A stretch of 28,510 bases of DNA from Fimenecus sp045594645 (GTDB lineage: Bacteria; Bacillota; Clostridia; Oscillospirales; Acutalibacteraceae). Where the stretch lies: NCBI GenBank assembly GCA_045594645.1, contig JAZNYY010000034.1:1-28510 (forward strand), read 5' to 3'. Position 1 is the stretch's first letter. Each line of letters opens with the position of its first letter. Positions 7,463-14,413 of the stretch are shown here, piece after piece. The position numbers were made by a program, and so were the translations under genes. Under the pieces are notes generated by a model, which was not told the DNA's origin, made no database searches, and was given only the letters and a program-made list of their open reading frames with translations.

Positions 7463-7503
7463 CATTTTGCATTTTGCATTTTGCATTTTGCATTGTGCAT
7501 TTA
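7463..7503. repeat. Right arm of TGCAAAA inverted repeat array
   Basis: Tandem TTTTGCA units (CATTTTGCATTTTGCATTTT and on to GTGCATTTA), the inverse of the 7045-7079 array. The last three bases are the mcsB stop codon read on the minus strand. Confidence 0.85.
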
Positions 7504-8508
7504 GTTCAACTTTGCTCTAACCTCTGTCGCTCTGATTTTATCTCTTTCTTGTGTTTCAAGTCTTTGACCTGCACGGGCATTGATTGTGGCGGGTTGCATT
7601 GACACCATAAGCTCGTTCAAGGTTTCAAGTGGGACACCTATTTTACCTGAAACAGAGCCTAAACGCACAAGCGACAAGTTCTCCATAAGCTCTTTCGTAT
7701 TAAGAAGTCTTGCCCATTTGAGTATTCCGTATGCTCTGAAAATTCTATCCTCTGTTACTGGGTCTTTGAGTAATTCTTCGCGTGCAGTTCTCTCTTGAGC
7801 ACAAAGCTGAAGTGTGATTGCTTTTAAGTTTTTGATTGCGAATTCTTCGGAAATACCGAGAGTAATCTGATTACTCAACTGATACATATCGCCCGTGGCA
7901 TTTGTGCCCTCGCCGTATGCACCGCGGAATGTAAGACCTAACTTTGAAACGGTGTTTATAAGCTTGTGGATTTGTCCGCTGATTGTAAGTGCGGGAAGAT
8001 GAAGCATAACTGATGCGCGCATACCTGTACCCAAATTTGTGGGGCATTGGGTAAGATAACCGATACGCTCATCAAAGGCAAAATTGAATTTTTCGCCGAG
8101 AGTATTGTCGATTTCGTCTGCCACGGCATATGCCTCGTCAAGTGCAAAGCCCGATTTCATAACCTGAACTCTTATGTGGTCCTCTTCGCAAAGCATAATG
8201 CTTATATCCTCTTCGGAAGAAATGAGGAGTGCTCTGCCGTCAGCATCAGAGGCGAATTCGGGACTTATAATGTGGCGCTCTGCCATTGAAGCGGCTTCAA
8301 AGCGGGCAAGAGTTTTCATTTCTTTGAAATCTAACCCAAATTTATTATTGCCCTCAACTGCCTCTTTAATCAGCATATTCAACTCAGTACGGCTTTTAGT
8401 ATTCAATTTGTTGGGGAAGGGATATTCCGCAATATTTCTTGCCAAGCGAATTCGTGTGCTTACTACAATATCACTCTGCTCGCCTGCACCTATATACCAT
8501 TTACTCAT
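7501..8508 (-). CDS. mcsB: Protein-arginine kinase McsB
   Basis: 335 residues of the phosphagen-kinase fold, adapted to phosphorylate arginines on proteins, which marks them for ClpCP and inactivates CtsR. Visible: VVSTRIRLARNIAEYPFP (about 15-32), the nucleotide-binding region with LTQCPTNLGTGMRASVMLHLP and RGAYGEGTNATGDMYQLSNQ (about 195-214), typical of McsB. It overlaps mcsA by 8 bases, showing translational coupling. The stop codon is the first part of the repeat arm at 7463-7503, so an insertion could have trimmed the extreme C-terminus; the ending RDKIRATEVRAKLN still looks complete to within a few residues. Confidence 0.96.
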   Translation of the reverse strand: MSKWYIGAGEQSDIVVSTRIRLARNIAEYPFPNKLNTKSRTELNMLIKEAVEGNNKFGLDFKEMKTLARFEAASMAERHIISPEFASDADGRALLISSEEDISIMLCEEDHIRVQVMKSGFALDEAYAVADEIDNTLGEKFNFAFDERIGYLTQCPTNLGTGMRASVMLHLPALTISGQIHKLINTVSKLGLTFRGAYGEGTNATGDMYQLSNQITLGISEEFAIKNLKAITLQLCAQERTAREELLKDPVTEDRIFRAYGILKWARLLNTKELMENLSLVRLGSVSGKIGVPLETLNELMVSMQPATINARAGQRLETQERDKIRATEVRAKLN

Positions 8509-9010
8509 TTTTGCCGCCCTCCTTCATTGCGTTGATTTTATCACGAAGCTCTGCCGCTTTTTCAAAATTCTGACTGTCAATTGCCTCTTTAAGCTCGGTT
8601 TCAAGACGGATTAAGCTGTCGGCAGGAGTTGTGTTCTCTGCTTGACGGATATTGGGCACTTTACCTTCGTGACGGGTTTTGCCGTGAATTCTCTGTAAAG
8701 AGGGCAAAAGCTTATCATAAAAGGTTTTGTAGCAATCAGCACAACCGAGTTTACCGCTGTTTACAATATCATTAAATGTATTTCCGCATTTTTCACAACG
8801 GATTGTGCGTGTACCCAAAGCACTCTTTGCGGGCTCGCCGAAGAATGAGCCTAAAAAATCACTGAATGTGTTTCCGAAACCGCCGAAAACATCTGTGTAG
8901 CCTAAAGCACGGGCACAGTCTGAGCAAAGGTGCGCCTCGGCAGCCTCGCCGTTTATAATTCTTTTCACATGGGTTGTGGCGTCGTATTTACCACAGTTTT
9001 GACATAACAT
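8501..9010 (-). CDS. mcsA: McsA, activator of McsB (UvrB/UvrC-motif zinc protein)
   Basis: 169 residues. Two treble-clef-like zinc sites are visible: CQNCGKYDATTH ... CSDC (residues 3-33) and CEKCGNTF ... CADC (about 73-93). The C-terminal part holds a UVR motif, LKEAIDSQNFEKAAELRDKI (about 141-160), as in ClpC and UvrB. McsA binds and stimulates McsB and helps sense heat, heavy-metal or thiol stress. RBS AGGAGG is about 8 bases before the ATG. It lies 21 bases after ctsR, and its last 8 bases overlap mcsB. Confidence 0.94.
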   Translation of the reverse strand: MLCQNCGKYDATTHVKRIINGEAAEAHLCSDCARALGYTDVFGGFGNTFSDFLGSFFGEPAKSALGTRTIRCEKCGNTFNDIVNSGKLGCADCYKTFYDKLLPSLQRIHGKTRHEGKVPNIRQAENTTPADSLIRLETELKEAIDSQNFEKAAELRDKINAMKEGGKNE

Positions 9011-9031
9011 AATTATTTCCTCCTTACAAAA

Positions 9032-9478
9032 TCAAAGTACATTAAGTATCATTTGTTTGAAAACTGATGCGCGAAGAATGTCTGCATATTCGCGGGGGAT
9101 ATCACGATAAGCGTTGCCCGTTAATGCTGACAAAAGTATTTTAGCCGTTTTTTCGTCCACAATTTCACGCTCATAAAGATTTTTTATATGTGCACGAACG
9201 GTATTTTCGTCAAGAATTTGACCAATTGAATTCACAAGGTGCATTTTAAGTGACTGCGGGTCATAGGTGGCTCGCGTAATTCTGATATAGCCTCCCCCAC
9301 CGCGACGGCTTTCTACAATATAGCCGTGCTCGGGAGTAAACCTTGACGAGATTACATAGTTTATCTGACTTGGCACGCAACCGATTTTTTGCGCCAACTC
9401 ATTTCGCTGAATTTCTGTATAGCCGTCATTTTCAAGCATATCAGAAATCATAGATGCGATTATATTGCTGATATTCAT
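9032..9478 (-). CDS. ctsR: Transcriptional repressor CtsR
   Basis: 148 residues from the chosen start MNISNIIASMISDMLENDG, the usual N-terminus of CtsR; a longer frame runs 31 codons upstream, but that part crosses the promoter and operator, while AAAGGAG sits 8 bases before this ATG. A winged helix-turn-helix (EIQRNELAQKIGCVPSQINYVISSRFTPEHGY, about 20-52) is followed by the glycine-rich wing SRRGGGGYIRI, and a C-terminal dimer domain ends VFKQMILNVL. CtsR represses clp and its own operon at normal temperature and is released by heat or by McsB/McsA. Two CtsR-type heptad repeats border the promoter, so autoregulation is visible in the sequence. Confidence 0.96.
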   Translation of the reverse strand: MNISNIIASMISDMLENDGYTEIQRNELAQKIGCVPSQINYVISSRFTPEHGYIVESRRGGGGYIRITRATYDPQSLKMHLVNSIGQILDENTVRAHIKNLYEREIVDEKTAKILLSALTGNAYRDIPREYADILRASVFKQMILNVL

Positions 9479-9492
9479 AGAGCCAGCTCCTT

Positions 9493-9515
9493 TTTGACTT
9501 TGACTTTCTTTGACT
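9493..9515 (-). promoter_or_regulatory. CtsR operator 1 (leader of ctsR)
   Basis: On the minus strand AGTCAAA-GAA-AGTCAAA (9499-9515) fits the CtsR heptad consensus RGTCAAA-N3-RGTCAAA. A third AGTCAAA follows at 9493-9499. The site lies between the -10 box and the ribosome binding site. Confidence 0.88.
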
Positions 9516-9527
9516 TTTACAATTATA

Positions 9528-9555
9528 ATTATAGACCTTATTTCAACTTTGTCAA
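9528..9555 (-). promoter_or_regulatory. Promoter of the ctsR operon
   Basis: Minus strand: TTGACA (9550-9555), 16-base spacer, TATAAT (9528-9533); a SigA-type promoter about 50 bases before the ctsR start. Confidence 0.85.
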
Positions 9556-9572
9556 GGTCAAAAAAGGTCAAA
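9556..9572 (+). promoter_or_regulatory. CtsR operator 2 (abutting -35)
   Basis: Plus strand GGTCAAA-AAA-GGTCAAA is a perfect CtsR heptad repeat in opposite orientation to operator 1. It begins one base beyond the -35 box. The rest of the gap up to 9809 is AT-rich and shows no gene. Confidence 0.88.
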
Positions 9573-9809
9573 ATTTAAAAATTAACAATTTTTTCATAAT
9601 TAGAAGCCCTCAATCGCATTCCTCGCCCATTTCAAGTAAAACTTAAGTTTCTTCATCAGTAATTGTACCGTAAAAAAAACTGATTTCAATCTTAATTCAT
9701 TTTTAGTTATATATCCTATCACACAATAATAACATTTACACTATATTTAATCTGATTATTTAAAACAAATTCATTTCATAAATACCGCTTTGATTTATGT
9801 ACAAAAATT

Positions 9810-9840
9810 CAAGCCGACGGGAATTATTCCATCGGCTTTG
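9810..9840 (-). terminator. Probable terminator after the lipoprotein gene
   Basis: AAGCCGA-CGG and CCA-TCGGCTT pair with one bulged mismatch around GAATTATT; on the minus strand an interrupted T stretch (GAATTTTTG) follows. The gap 9573-9809 shows nothing else. Confidence 0.6.
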
Positions 9841-9885
9841 GTGTTGTATTTATAGGCATTTTTATTGCCCCGCCCTATTTAATGA

Positions 9886-10521
9886 TTAAAGCTTTGTTAA
9901 GGTTATGCTTGAAATTGAAGCAGCTGAGCTTATGAGAATTAATTTGTTTCCGCTAATAGTAAAGGTTACATTAGAATTTTCACCATGGAGTGTACAGATA
10001 AGATTATTGCCGTCTTCCACATATGCACCGCTTTGTTCTGCGACGATTTCTGCCAGCACCTTATCGGCATAACTCTCGTAATAAAGCACATTGTCGGTGG
10101 TAAGAAATTTTCCCTGTGACTGAAGTTTTTTTCTACCCACATTTACCATAAGCGAACGATACTCCTTACGGACTTCACTTATATTGACAACCTCTATTCT
10201 TTTTATGAGTGTTCCGTCACTTTTAAAGTTATATATGGTTCGCAGAGTGATATTTGTCTTTGTAATCTCGGCATCATAGAAATCCCCGTAAAACTCCTGC
10301 GGGGTTGTAGTTTCTTCATAATACCATTCGCCGAAGAAATCCACATCCTCATCAGTCGCATTATCAGAATTTGACACATGATTGTCATTATAGCTATTAT
10401 CCAATAAATTCTCGTCGTCAATTATTGTGGTTGTTGATTTATCTTCATTCTGAAATAAGCCCTTAACCTGTTCACAAGAGGCAAAGATAAAAGTTATTGA
10501 CAAAGCAAGAACACAAACCAT
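9886..10521 (-). CDS. Putative lipoprotein of unknown function
   Basis: From the first ATG, 211 residues: hydrophobic VCVLALSITFIFASC with a lipobox-like FASC (Cys16), an acidic Asn/Asp-rich linker (about 30-62), then a beta-rich domain (FFGEWYYEE ... YNFKSDGTLIKRIEV ... NVTFTISGNKLILIS), the layout of clostridial lipocalin-like lipoproteins with a GxW start. Exported and membrane-anchored by inference. The first ATG gives no positive charge before the hydrophobic core; the frame continues upstream as IKALKKLM with GAGGG a few bases ahead, so a non-ATG start (ATC or ATT, near 10542-10548) may be used. It lies behind the terminator of the hydrolase gene. Confidence 0.7.
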   Translation of the reverse strand: MVCVLALSITFIFASCEQVKGLFQNEDKSTTTIIDDENLLDNSYNDNHVSNSDNATDEDVDFFGEWYYEETTTPQEFYGDFYDAEITKTNITLRTIYNFKSDGTLIKRIEVVNISEVRKEYRSLMVNVGRKKLQSQGKFLTTDNVLYYESYADKVLAEIVAEQSGAYVEDGNNLICTLHGENSNVTFTISGNKLILISSAASISSITLTKL

Positions 10522-10555
10522 TAGTTTTTTTAGTGCTTTGATAAGAATCCCTCAT

Positions 10556-10590
10556 TTTAAAAATCCCCGCAAGACAACCTTACGGGGTTT
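10556..10590 (-). terminator. Terminator after the secreted hydrolase gene
   Basis: CCCCGCAAG and CTTACGGGG make a 9-bp stem (one G-U) with a 5-base loop. On the minus strand ATTTTTAAA follows. It ends just before the lipoprotein's ribosome binding site. Confidence 0.85.
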
Positions 10591-10595
10591 TATTT

Positions 10596-12416
10596 TTATA
10601 AAATTTTATTTAAAATTTCAAATGGCATTTCGCTGAATGCTGCGTCACCATAAATATAGTAAAGTGCATCACTGATTGTCTTGGTTACAGTAAGCAATGT
10701 GTTTGATGCTTCTTTATCGCTGATGATAGTGTCTGCATTTATAATTTTGTCATAAATCGCATAGAAGCGGTCCTTCGCCTCTTGGCATTCATCTACATCA
10801 ATAATTGTGTTTGCAAGCATAGCATCAACCTGCGCAATAGCATTTTTAAGCTCTGTTGCATCTGCAGATGAGAGAGTGCTTAAATCGTAATTTCTCATTG
10901 AGTCAACGTCTTTGCGAAGCTGTAATGTGTTTCTCGCATAATTGAACTGCGGGAACTTTTCGGGATAAGAATAAACACTTGTAAAGTTTTCATCAGTAAG
11001 AAGATGAATAATAAGACTCATAATAACATCATTTGAAGCGGTTTCTGCGTGATTCTGGCCGCTGAAATAGAATGTTCTGTCAGGAAGAAGACCTGCACGA
11101 GCATCAACTATTCCGTCGGGGTCTTCGTGATTATGATTCTTGTTAAAGCAACAGTCACGCGCAGGAACATAATCTTCGGGAAGCTTCTCGTTAACGCCTG
11201 TGCTGTATGCACCCATTGAGGTTGAAGAAAGCTGAATCATACCGTCAGCGTTAATTTCATCATAAGAAACTGCAAGCTGATAAAGATGAACATTAGTATC
11301 TACAATATCAAATACTTCAACGCCGTGAAGCACTGCCTGAAGAATATATCTTTGAGAATTGAGCTGTGCGTCATAATACCAATCTGCCTGTCTGCGAATT
11401 TCTGCCATTTCTTCGTCTGCAAGATACATATCGCGACAAGTCGGGTAGTCGCCTGACGGGCAAAGTCCCCACATAAGTGTTGAATATTTGAGATAATCGT
11501 TAATAAGAGTATCAACAACAACATCTAAAAGGCTATCAACATCTGCCTTGGGCATAAGTCGAAGAACAATGTTGATAATATATCCGAGATAATTATCTTT
11601 ACCTATAACTGACGGGAACATTGTATTATAAATCTCATAGCTACCCTTTGTAAAGCCATATCTGTAGCTGTCGCCAATGAGAGCCGCGCCGTCAAGTGCG
11701 GGAACTGTAAACACAATTCGGTTAATATCACGCTTGAGAGATATTCCATTATCATAATAAATCTTCATAAGCGCATTGGTAATTGAACCGCCTTGGCTTA
11801 CGGGAACAAGATTAACCTTTTTTGAGCCTGTATCTTCTTTTACAAACTGAATGTAATCATAAAGGTCATTTGCAGTCTGAATCATATTACCTGTTGAAAC
11901 ATAGTTGAAGATATAAAGATATTCTTCACCTGCAAGGTCAAAATACTCTTCAACGGGGAAATGGCCCAAAACACTTGTTTTCTGTTCTTCTGAAAGCTCG
12001 GCAAAGCTATGGTCATAATAGGTTGCACGAACATCAGTAACAAGATTACCGTTAGCATCGCTCTTCTGCTTACCTAAAAGCAATTCACCAATAAGCTCTG
12101 AAACTGCTTTGGCTGCCAACTGGTCCTTATCCTCTTGGCGAATAAGCATTGCTGCAATGGGAAGAAGCGCAGTTGTTACCGCCGCACCGATAAAGTCCAT
12201 TGAAACATCCATAAAGAATGGTGCTGCCAAAGGATTACCGTCAGCATCAACGGCTATTTCACCATTTTCATAATAATGAAATTCACTCTGGAAGAGGCCC
12301 GGAACAATAATTGTGGGGGTAATTTCGTCCTCTTTTGCGTAACCGATAATTGACACGCAAGACAGCATCATAATTACTGCCATAAATACAGAAAGTATCT
12401 TTTTAAATTTTTTCAT
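10596..12416 (-). CDS. Secreted alpha/beta-hydrolase-like (lipase/LCAT-like) protein
   Basis: 606 residues. A signal peptide (1-27: basic MKKFKK, hydrophobic core, IGYA cleavage region) is followed by TPTIIVPGLFQSEF, the first strand and oxyanion-type loop of lipases. VNLVPVSQGGS holds the likely nucleophile Ser207; the elbow reads P-V-S-Q-G rather than G-x-S-x-G. RIVFTVPALDGAALIGDSYRYG (about 232-253) resembles the LCAT/PGAP1-like acyltransferase and lipase group. A conserved His may be within DRTFYFSGQNHAETASND, about residues 450-467. The last ~130 residues are helical. Substrate unknown. RBS AGGGG lies upstream. It is divergent from trxB across a 214-base AT-rich gap. Confidence 0.75.
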   Translation of the reverse strand: MKKFKKILSVFMAVIMMLSCVSIIGYAKEDEITPTIIVPGLFQSEFHYYENGEIAVDADGNPLAAPFFMDVSMDFIGAAVTTALLPIAAMLIRQEDKDQLAAKAVSELIGELLLGKQKSDANGNLVTDVRATYYDHSFAELSEEQKTSVLGHFPVEEYFDLAGEEYLYIFNYVSTGNMIQTANDLYDYIQFVKEDTGSKKVNLVPVSQGGSITNALMKIYYDNGISLKRDINRIVFTVPALDGAALIGDSYRYGFTKGSYEIYNTMFPSVIGKDNYLGYIINIVLRLMPKADVDSLLDVVVDTLINDYLKYSTLMWGLCPSGDYPTCRDMYLADEEMAEIRRQADWYYDAQLNSQRYILQAVLHGVEVFDIVDTNVHLYQLAVSYDEINADGMIQLSSTSMGAYSTGVNEKLPEDYVPARDCCFNKNHNHEDPDGIVDARAGLLPDRTFYFSGQNHAETASNDVIMSLIIHLLTDENFTSVYSYPEKFPQFNYARNTLQLRKDVDSMRNYDLSTLSSADATELKNAIAQVDAMLANTIIDVDECQEAKDRFYAIYDKIINADTIISDKEASNTLLTVTKTISDALYYIYGDAAFSEMPFEILNKIL

Positions 12417-12630
12417 AGCAAATTCCCCTTTTTACAGAATTTTACCAATATATTATATCAACTTTTTAACTGGTTGTAAACAAATTCCATATATTCAATA
12501 TGCAAGAAAAAAGACTTATATATTTAATCATATTGCACAAGAGAAAATATAATTATATATATGTTTAAGCAATAGAAAAATAGTTATATATGTGGTAAAA
12601 TAGCTTTAATTATAATCGGGAGGTCAGAAT

Positions 12631-13551
12631 ATGGAACACATTTACGATATAATTATTCTTGGAGGAGGCCCTGCGGGATATACTGCCGCTTTATACGCTT
12701 CACGCGCTGGGCTTGATACAATTATACTTGAAAAGATGACTGCGGGCGGTCAGATGACGCTGACGGGGGACATTGATAATTACCCCGGTTTTGACGAGGG
12801 AATTGACGGCTTTACTCTCGGTATGAAAATGAAAAAGGGTGCAGAACGCTTTGGCGCAAAAACTTTGTATACGCAGGTTAAGTCGGTAGATTTTTCTGAC
12901 AAGATTAAAAAGATTGTAACAAATAAAGATGAAATCTTCGGCAAAGCTGTTATAATTGCAACGGGTGCAAATCCGCGTGAGCTTGGAATTAATGGCGAGC
13001 AGGATTTAGTTGGTAGAGGTATTCACTATTGTGCTCACTGTGACGGCAGATTTTATAAGGATAAAACCGTTATTGTTGTGGGTGGAGGAAATTCTGCGGC
13101 GGCGGATGCTTTGTATCTTTCAAGGCTTGTTAAAAAGGTGTATCTTGTTCACCGCAGGGACACTTTGCGTGCTACAAAGATTTATCACGAGCCATTGATG
13201 AATGCTGAAAATGTGGAATTTTTATGGAACAGCACAATTGACGATTTCATTGTTGAAAACAGAGTTGTGGGTGCGAAAATCAAAGATGTGAACACAGGCA
13301 GTATAACCGATTTATCCTGTGACGGAATCTTTATAAGCATCGGCAGAAAGCCCGCAACAGAATTTTTAGGTAATGCGGTTGAGCTTGACCAAAGCGGTTA
13401 TATCATTGCAGACGAATCAACCCGCACGAATGTGAATGGCGTTTATGCCGTGGGTGATGTTCGCACAAAAATTCTTCGTCAGGTTGTTACCGCCGTTTCT
13501 GACGGTGCGGTTGCGGTACATTATGCAGACGAATATCTTGCGGAAAACTAA
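12631..13551 (+). CDS. trxB: Thioredoxin-disulfide reductase
   Basis: 306 residues, normal length for a low-molecular-weight thioredoxin reductase. FAD site GGGPAGYTAALYASRAG (about 11-27); redox-active CAHC at Cys134/Cys137 (most homologues read CATC or CAVC); NADPH domain VVGGGNSAAADALYL (149-163) with VHRRDTLRATK, whose HRR signature points to NADPH over NADH; second FAD motif GVYAVGDVR near the end. It reduces thioredoxin in the cytoplasm. No trxA is next to it. GGGAGG lies 7 bases before the ATG. The stop overlaps the comF start by one base (TAATG), so the two are translationally coupled. Confidence 0.95.
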   Translation: MEHIYDIIILGGGPAGYTAALYASRAGLDTIILEKMTAGGQMTLTGDIDNYPGFDEGIDGFTLGMKMKKGAERFGAKTLYTQVKSVDFSDKIKKIVTNKDEIFGKAVIIATGANPRELGINGEQDLVGRGIHYCAHCDGRFYKDKTVIVVGGGNSAAADALYLSRLVKKVYLVHRRDTLRATKIYHEPLMNAENVEFLWNSTIDDFIVENRVVGAKIKDVNTGSITDLSCDGIFISIGRKPATEFLGNAVELDQSGYIIADESTRTNVNGVYAVGDVRTKILRQVVTAVSDGAVAVHYADEYLAEN

Positions 13552-14264
13552 TGAAATTTTTTAATTATATAAAAGATACGGTTTTATGGTTATTTTTGAC
13601 CGAACACTGCAGATATTGCAATGCACTTATTGAAAAGGGTGAAAAAATTTGTGCCGATTGCCGTGAAAATCTTCCTGTAATTGACGGTGAGCGTTGCAGA
13701 TTTTGCGGTGCGGGCAAAGAGCGTTGCGGTTGCAAAAAGCACCGTATGGGTTATGACGGCATTACCTCCCCTTTTTACTATGAGGGCGGAATAAAGCAGG
13801 GAATTCACAAGCTCAAATTCAATGGCAAAGAGCATATTGCTCATACTTTAGCTGAAGAAATGGCGAAGTCTGTGAAATCAGATTTCGCAGATGTGAATTT
13901 TGATTTTATTTGTTTCGTACCCTTTACGACGGCACAAAAAATCAGGCGTCAATTTAATCAGAGTGAATTATTGGCAGAGCATCTTTCAAAAATGCTGGGT
14001 ATTCCGCTGAAAAAAGCTCTTATTAAGCTTTTTGAAACCGACACTCAGCACAGTAAAAACATACGCAACCGTAGGGGCAATGTTTTTGGTGTTTATGATG
14101 TAAAAGACGGTGCAAGTATAAAGGATAAAACTATTTTGTTGGTTGACGACATCAAAACCACGGGCTCAACCCTTGACGAGTGTGCGTGGATACTCAAAAT
14201 CCGCGGGGCAAAGGCGGTATATTGCGTAACCGCGGCGGTGACGGGGAAAAGAAATAGACATTAA
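13551..14264 (+). CDS. comF: ComF family protein (double zinc finger plus phosphoribosyltransferase domain)
   Basis: 237 residues. The N-terminal zinc region has paired cysteines HCRYCNAL ... KICADC (20-37) and RCRFCG ... RCGCKK (48-63). A phosphoribosyltransferase-type domain follows, with the PRPP-loop-like ILLVDDIKTTGSTLDEC (about 195-212) and the RRQFNQSELLAEHL signature (about 131-145). ComF takes part in natural transformation, handling incoming single-stranded DNA with ComFA; in Clostridia it often occurs without a full competence set. The start overlaps trxB's stop. No comFA is visible. A hairpin repeat and a terminator follow. Confidence 0.9.
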   Translation: MKFFNYIKDTVLWLFLTEHCRYCNALIEKGEKICADCRENLPVIDGERCRFCGAGKERCGCKKHRMGYDGITSPFYYEGGIKQGIHKLKFNGKEHIAHTLAEEMAKSVKSDFADVNFDFICFVPFTTAQKIRRQFNQSELLAEHLSKMLGIPLKKALIKLFETDTQHSKNIRNRRGNVFGVYDVKDGASIKDKTILLVDDIKTTGSTLDECAWILKIRGAKAVYCVTAAVTGKRNRH

Positions 14265-14265
14265 C

Positions 14266-14286
14266 GGCGGGAGCTGAGCCCCCGCC
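14266..14286. repeat. Short GC-rich intergenic palindrome, copy 1
   Basis: GGCGGGAGC-TGA-GCCCCCGCC; a near-identical palindrome lies at 20007-20026 in the same orientation (loop and one arm differ slightly). Widespread intergenic repeat type in gut Clostridia. Confidence 0.75.
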
Positions 14287-14290
14287 CTAC

Positions 14291-14318
14291 AAAACGCCTG
14301 TTATAATGGGCGTTTTTT
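14291..14318 (+). terminator. Terminator of trxB-comF
   Basis: AAAACGCC and GGCGTTTT pair around a 10-base loop, ending in TTTTTT. Confidence 0.82.
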
Positions 14319-14331
14319 CTTTGTTAAATTC

Positions 14332-14360
14332 TTGACATAATTCATAGATTTTTATATACT
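14332..14360 (+). promoter_or_regulatory. Promoter of the flavin oxidoreductase gene
   Basis: TTGACA (14332-14337), 17-base spacer, TATACT (14355-14360), 54 bases before the ATG. Confidence 0.72.
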
Positions 14361-14413
14361 TATAATGTTGGAACAAAAAGTGTTTCAAAGAATGAAAAGG
14401 AAGTGTTTTTAGT

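Larger units (their letters stand above)
7045..7503 (-). mobile_element. IVS-like unit: four-helix-bundle gene between inverted TGCAAAA arrays
   Basis: The unit fills the mcsB-clpC gap almost exactly. The plus-strand left arm (7045-7079) has AAAATGCAAAATGCAAAGTG-type units; the right arm (7463-7503) has CATTTTGCATTTTGCATTTTG-type units, i.e. the inverse. Between them lies only the four-helix-bundle gene, with its own RBS. In mRNA the arms would pair into a ~35-bp stem closing over the gene. This is the plan of 23S rRNA intervening sequences, which also consist of inverted repeats around a four-helix-bundle gene; here the unit sits in a protein operon. One unit end (TAAATGCA) supplies the mcsB stop codon. 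No transposase is encoded; mobility is inferred. Confidence 0.6.

Noticed and set aside
7463..7503. Tandem heptamers as a CRISPR array
   Set aside because: Units are 7 bases without spacers, and no cas genes are present; they are repeat arms.
9478..9571. N-terminal extension of CtsR by 31 residues
   Set aside because: It would be translated across the promoter and operators; the ATG at 9478 has a good RBS and the family's N-terminus.
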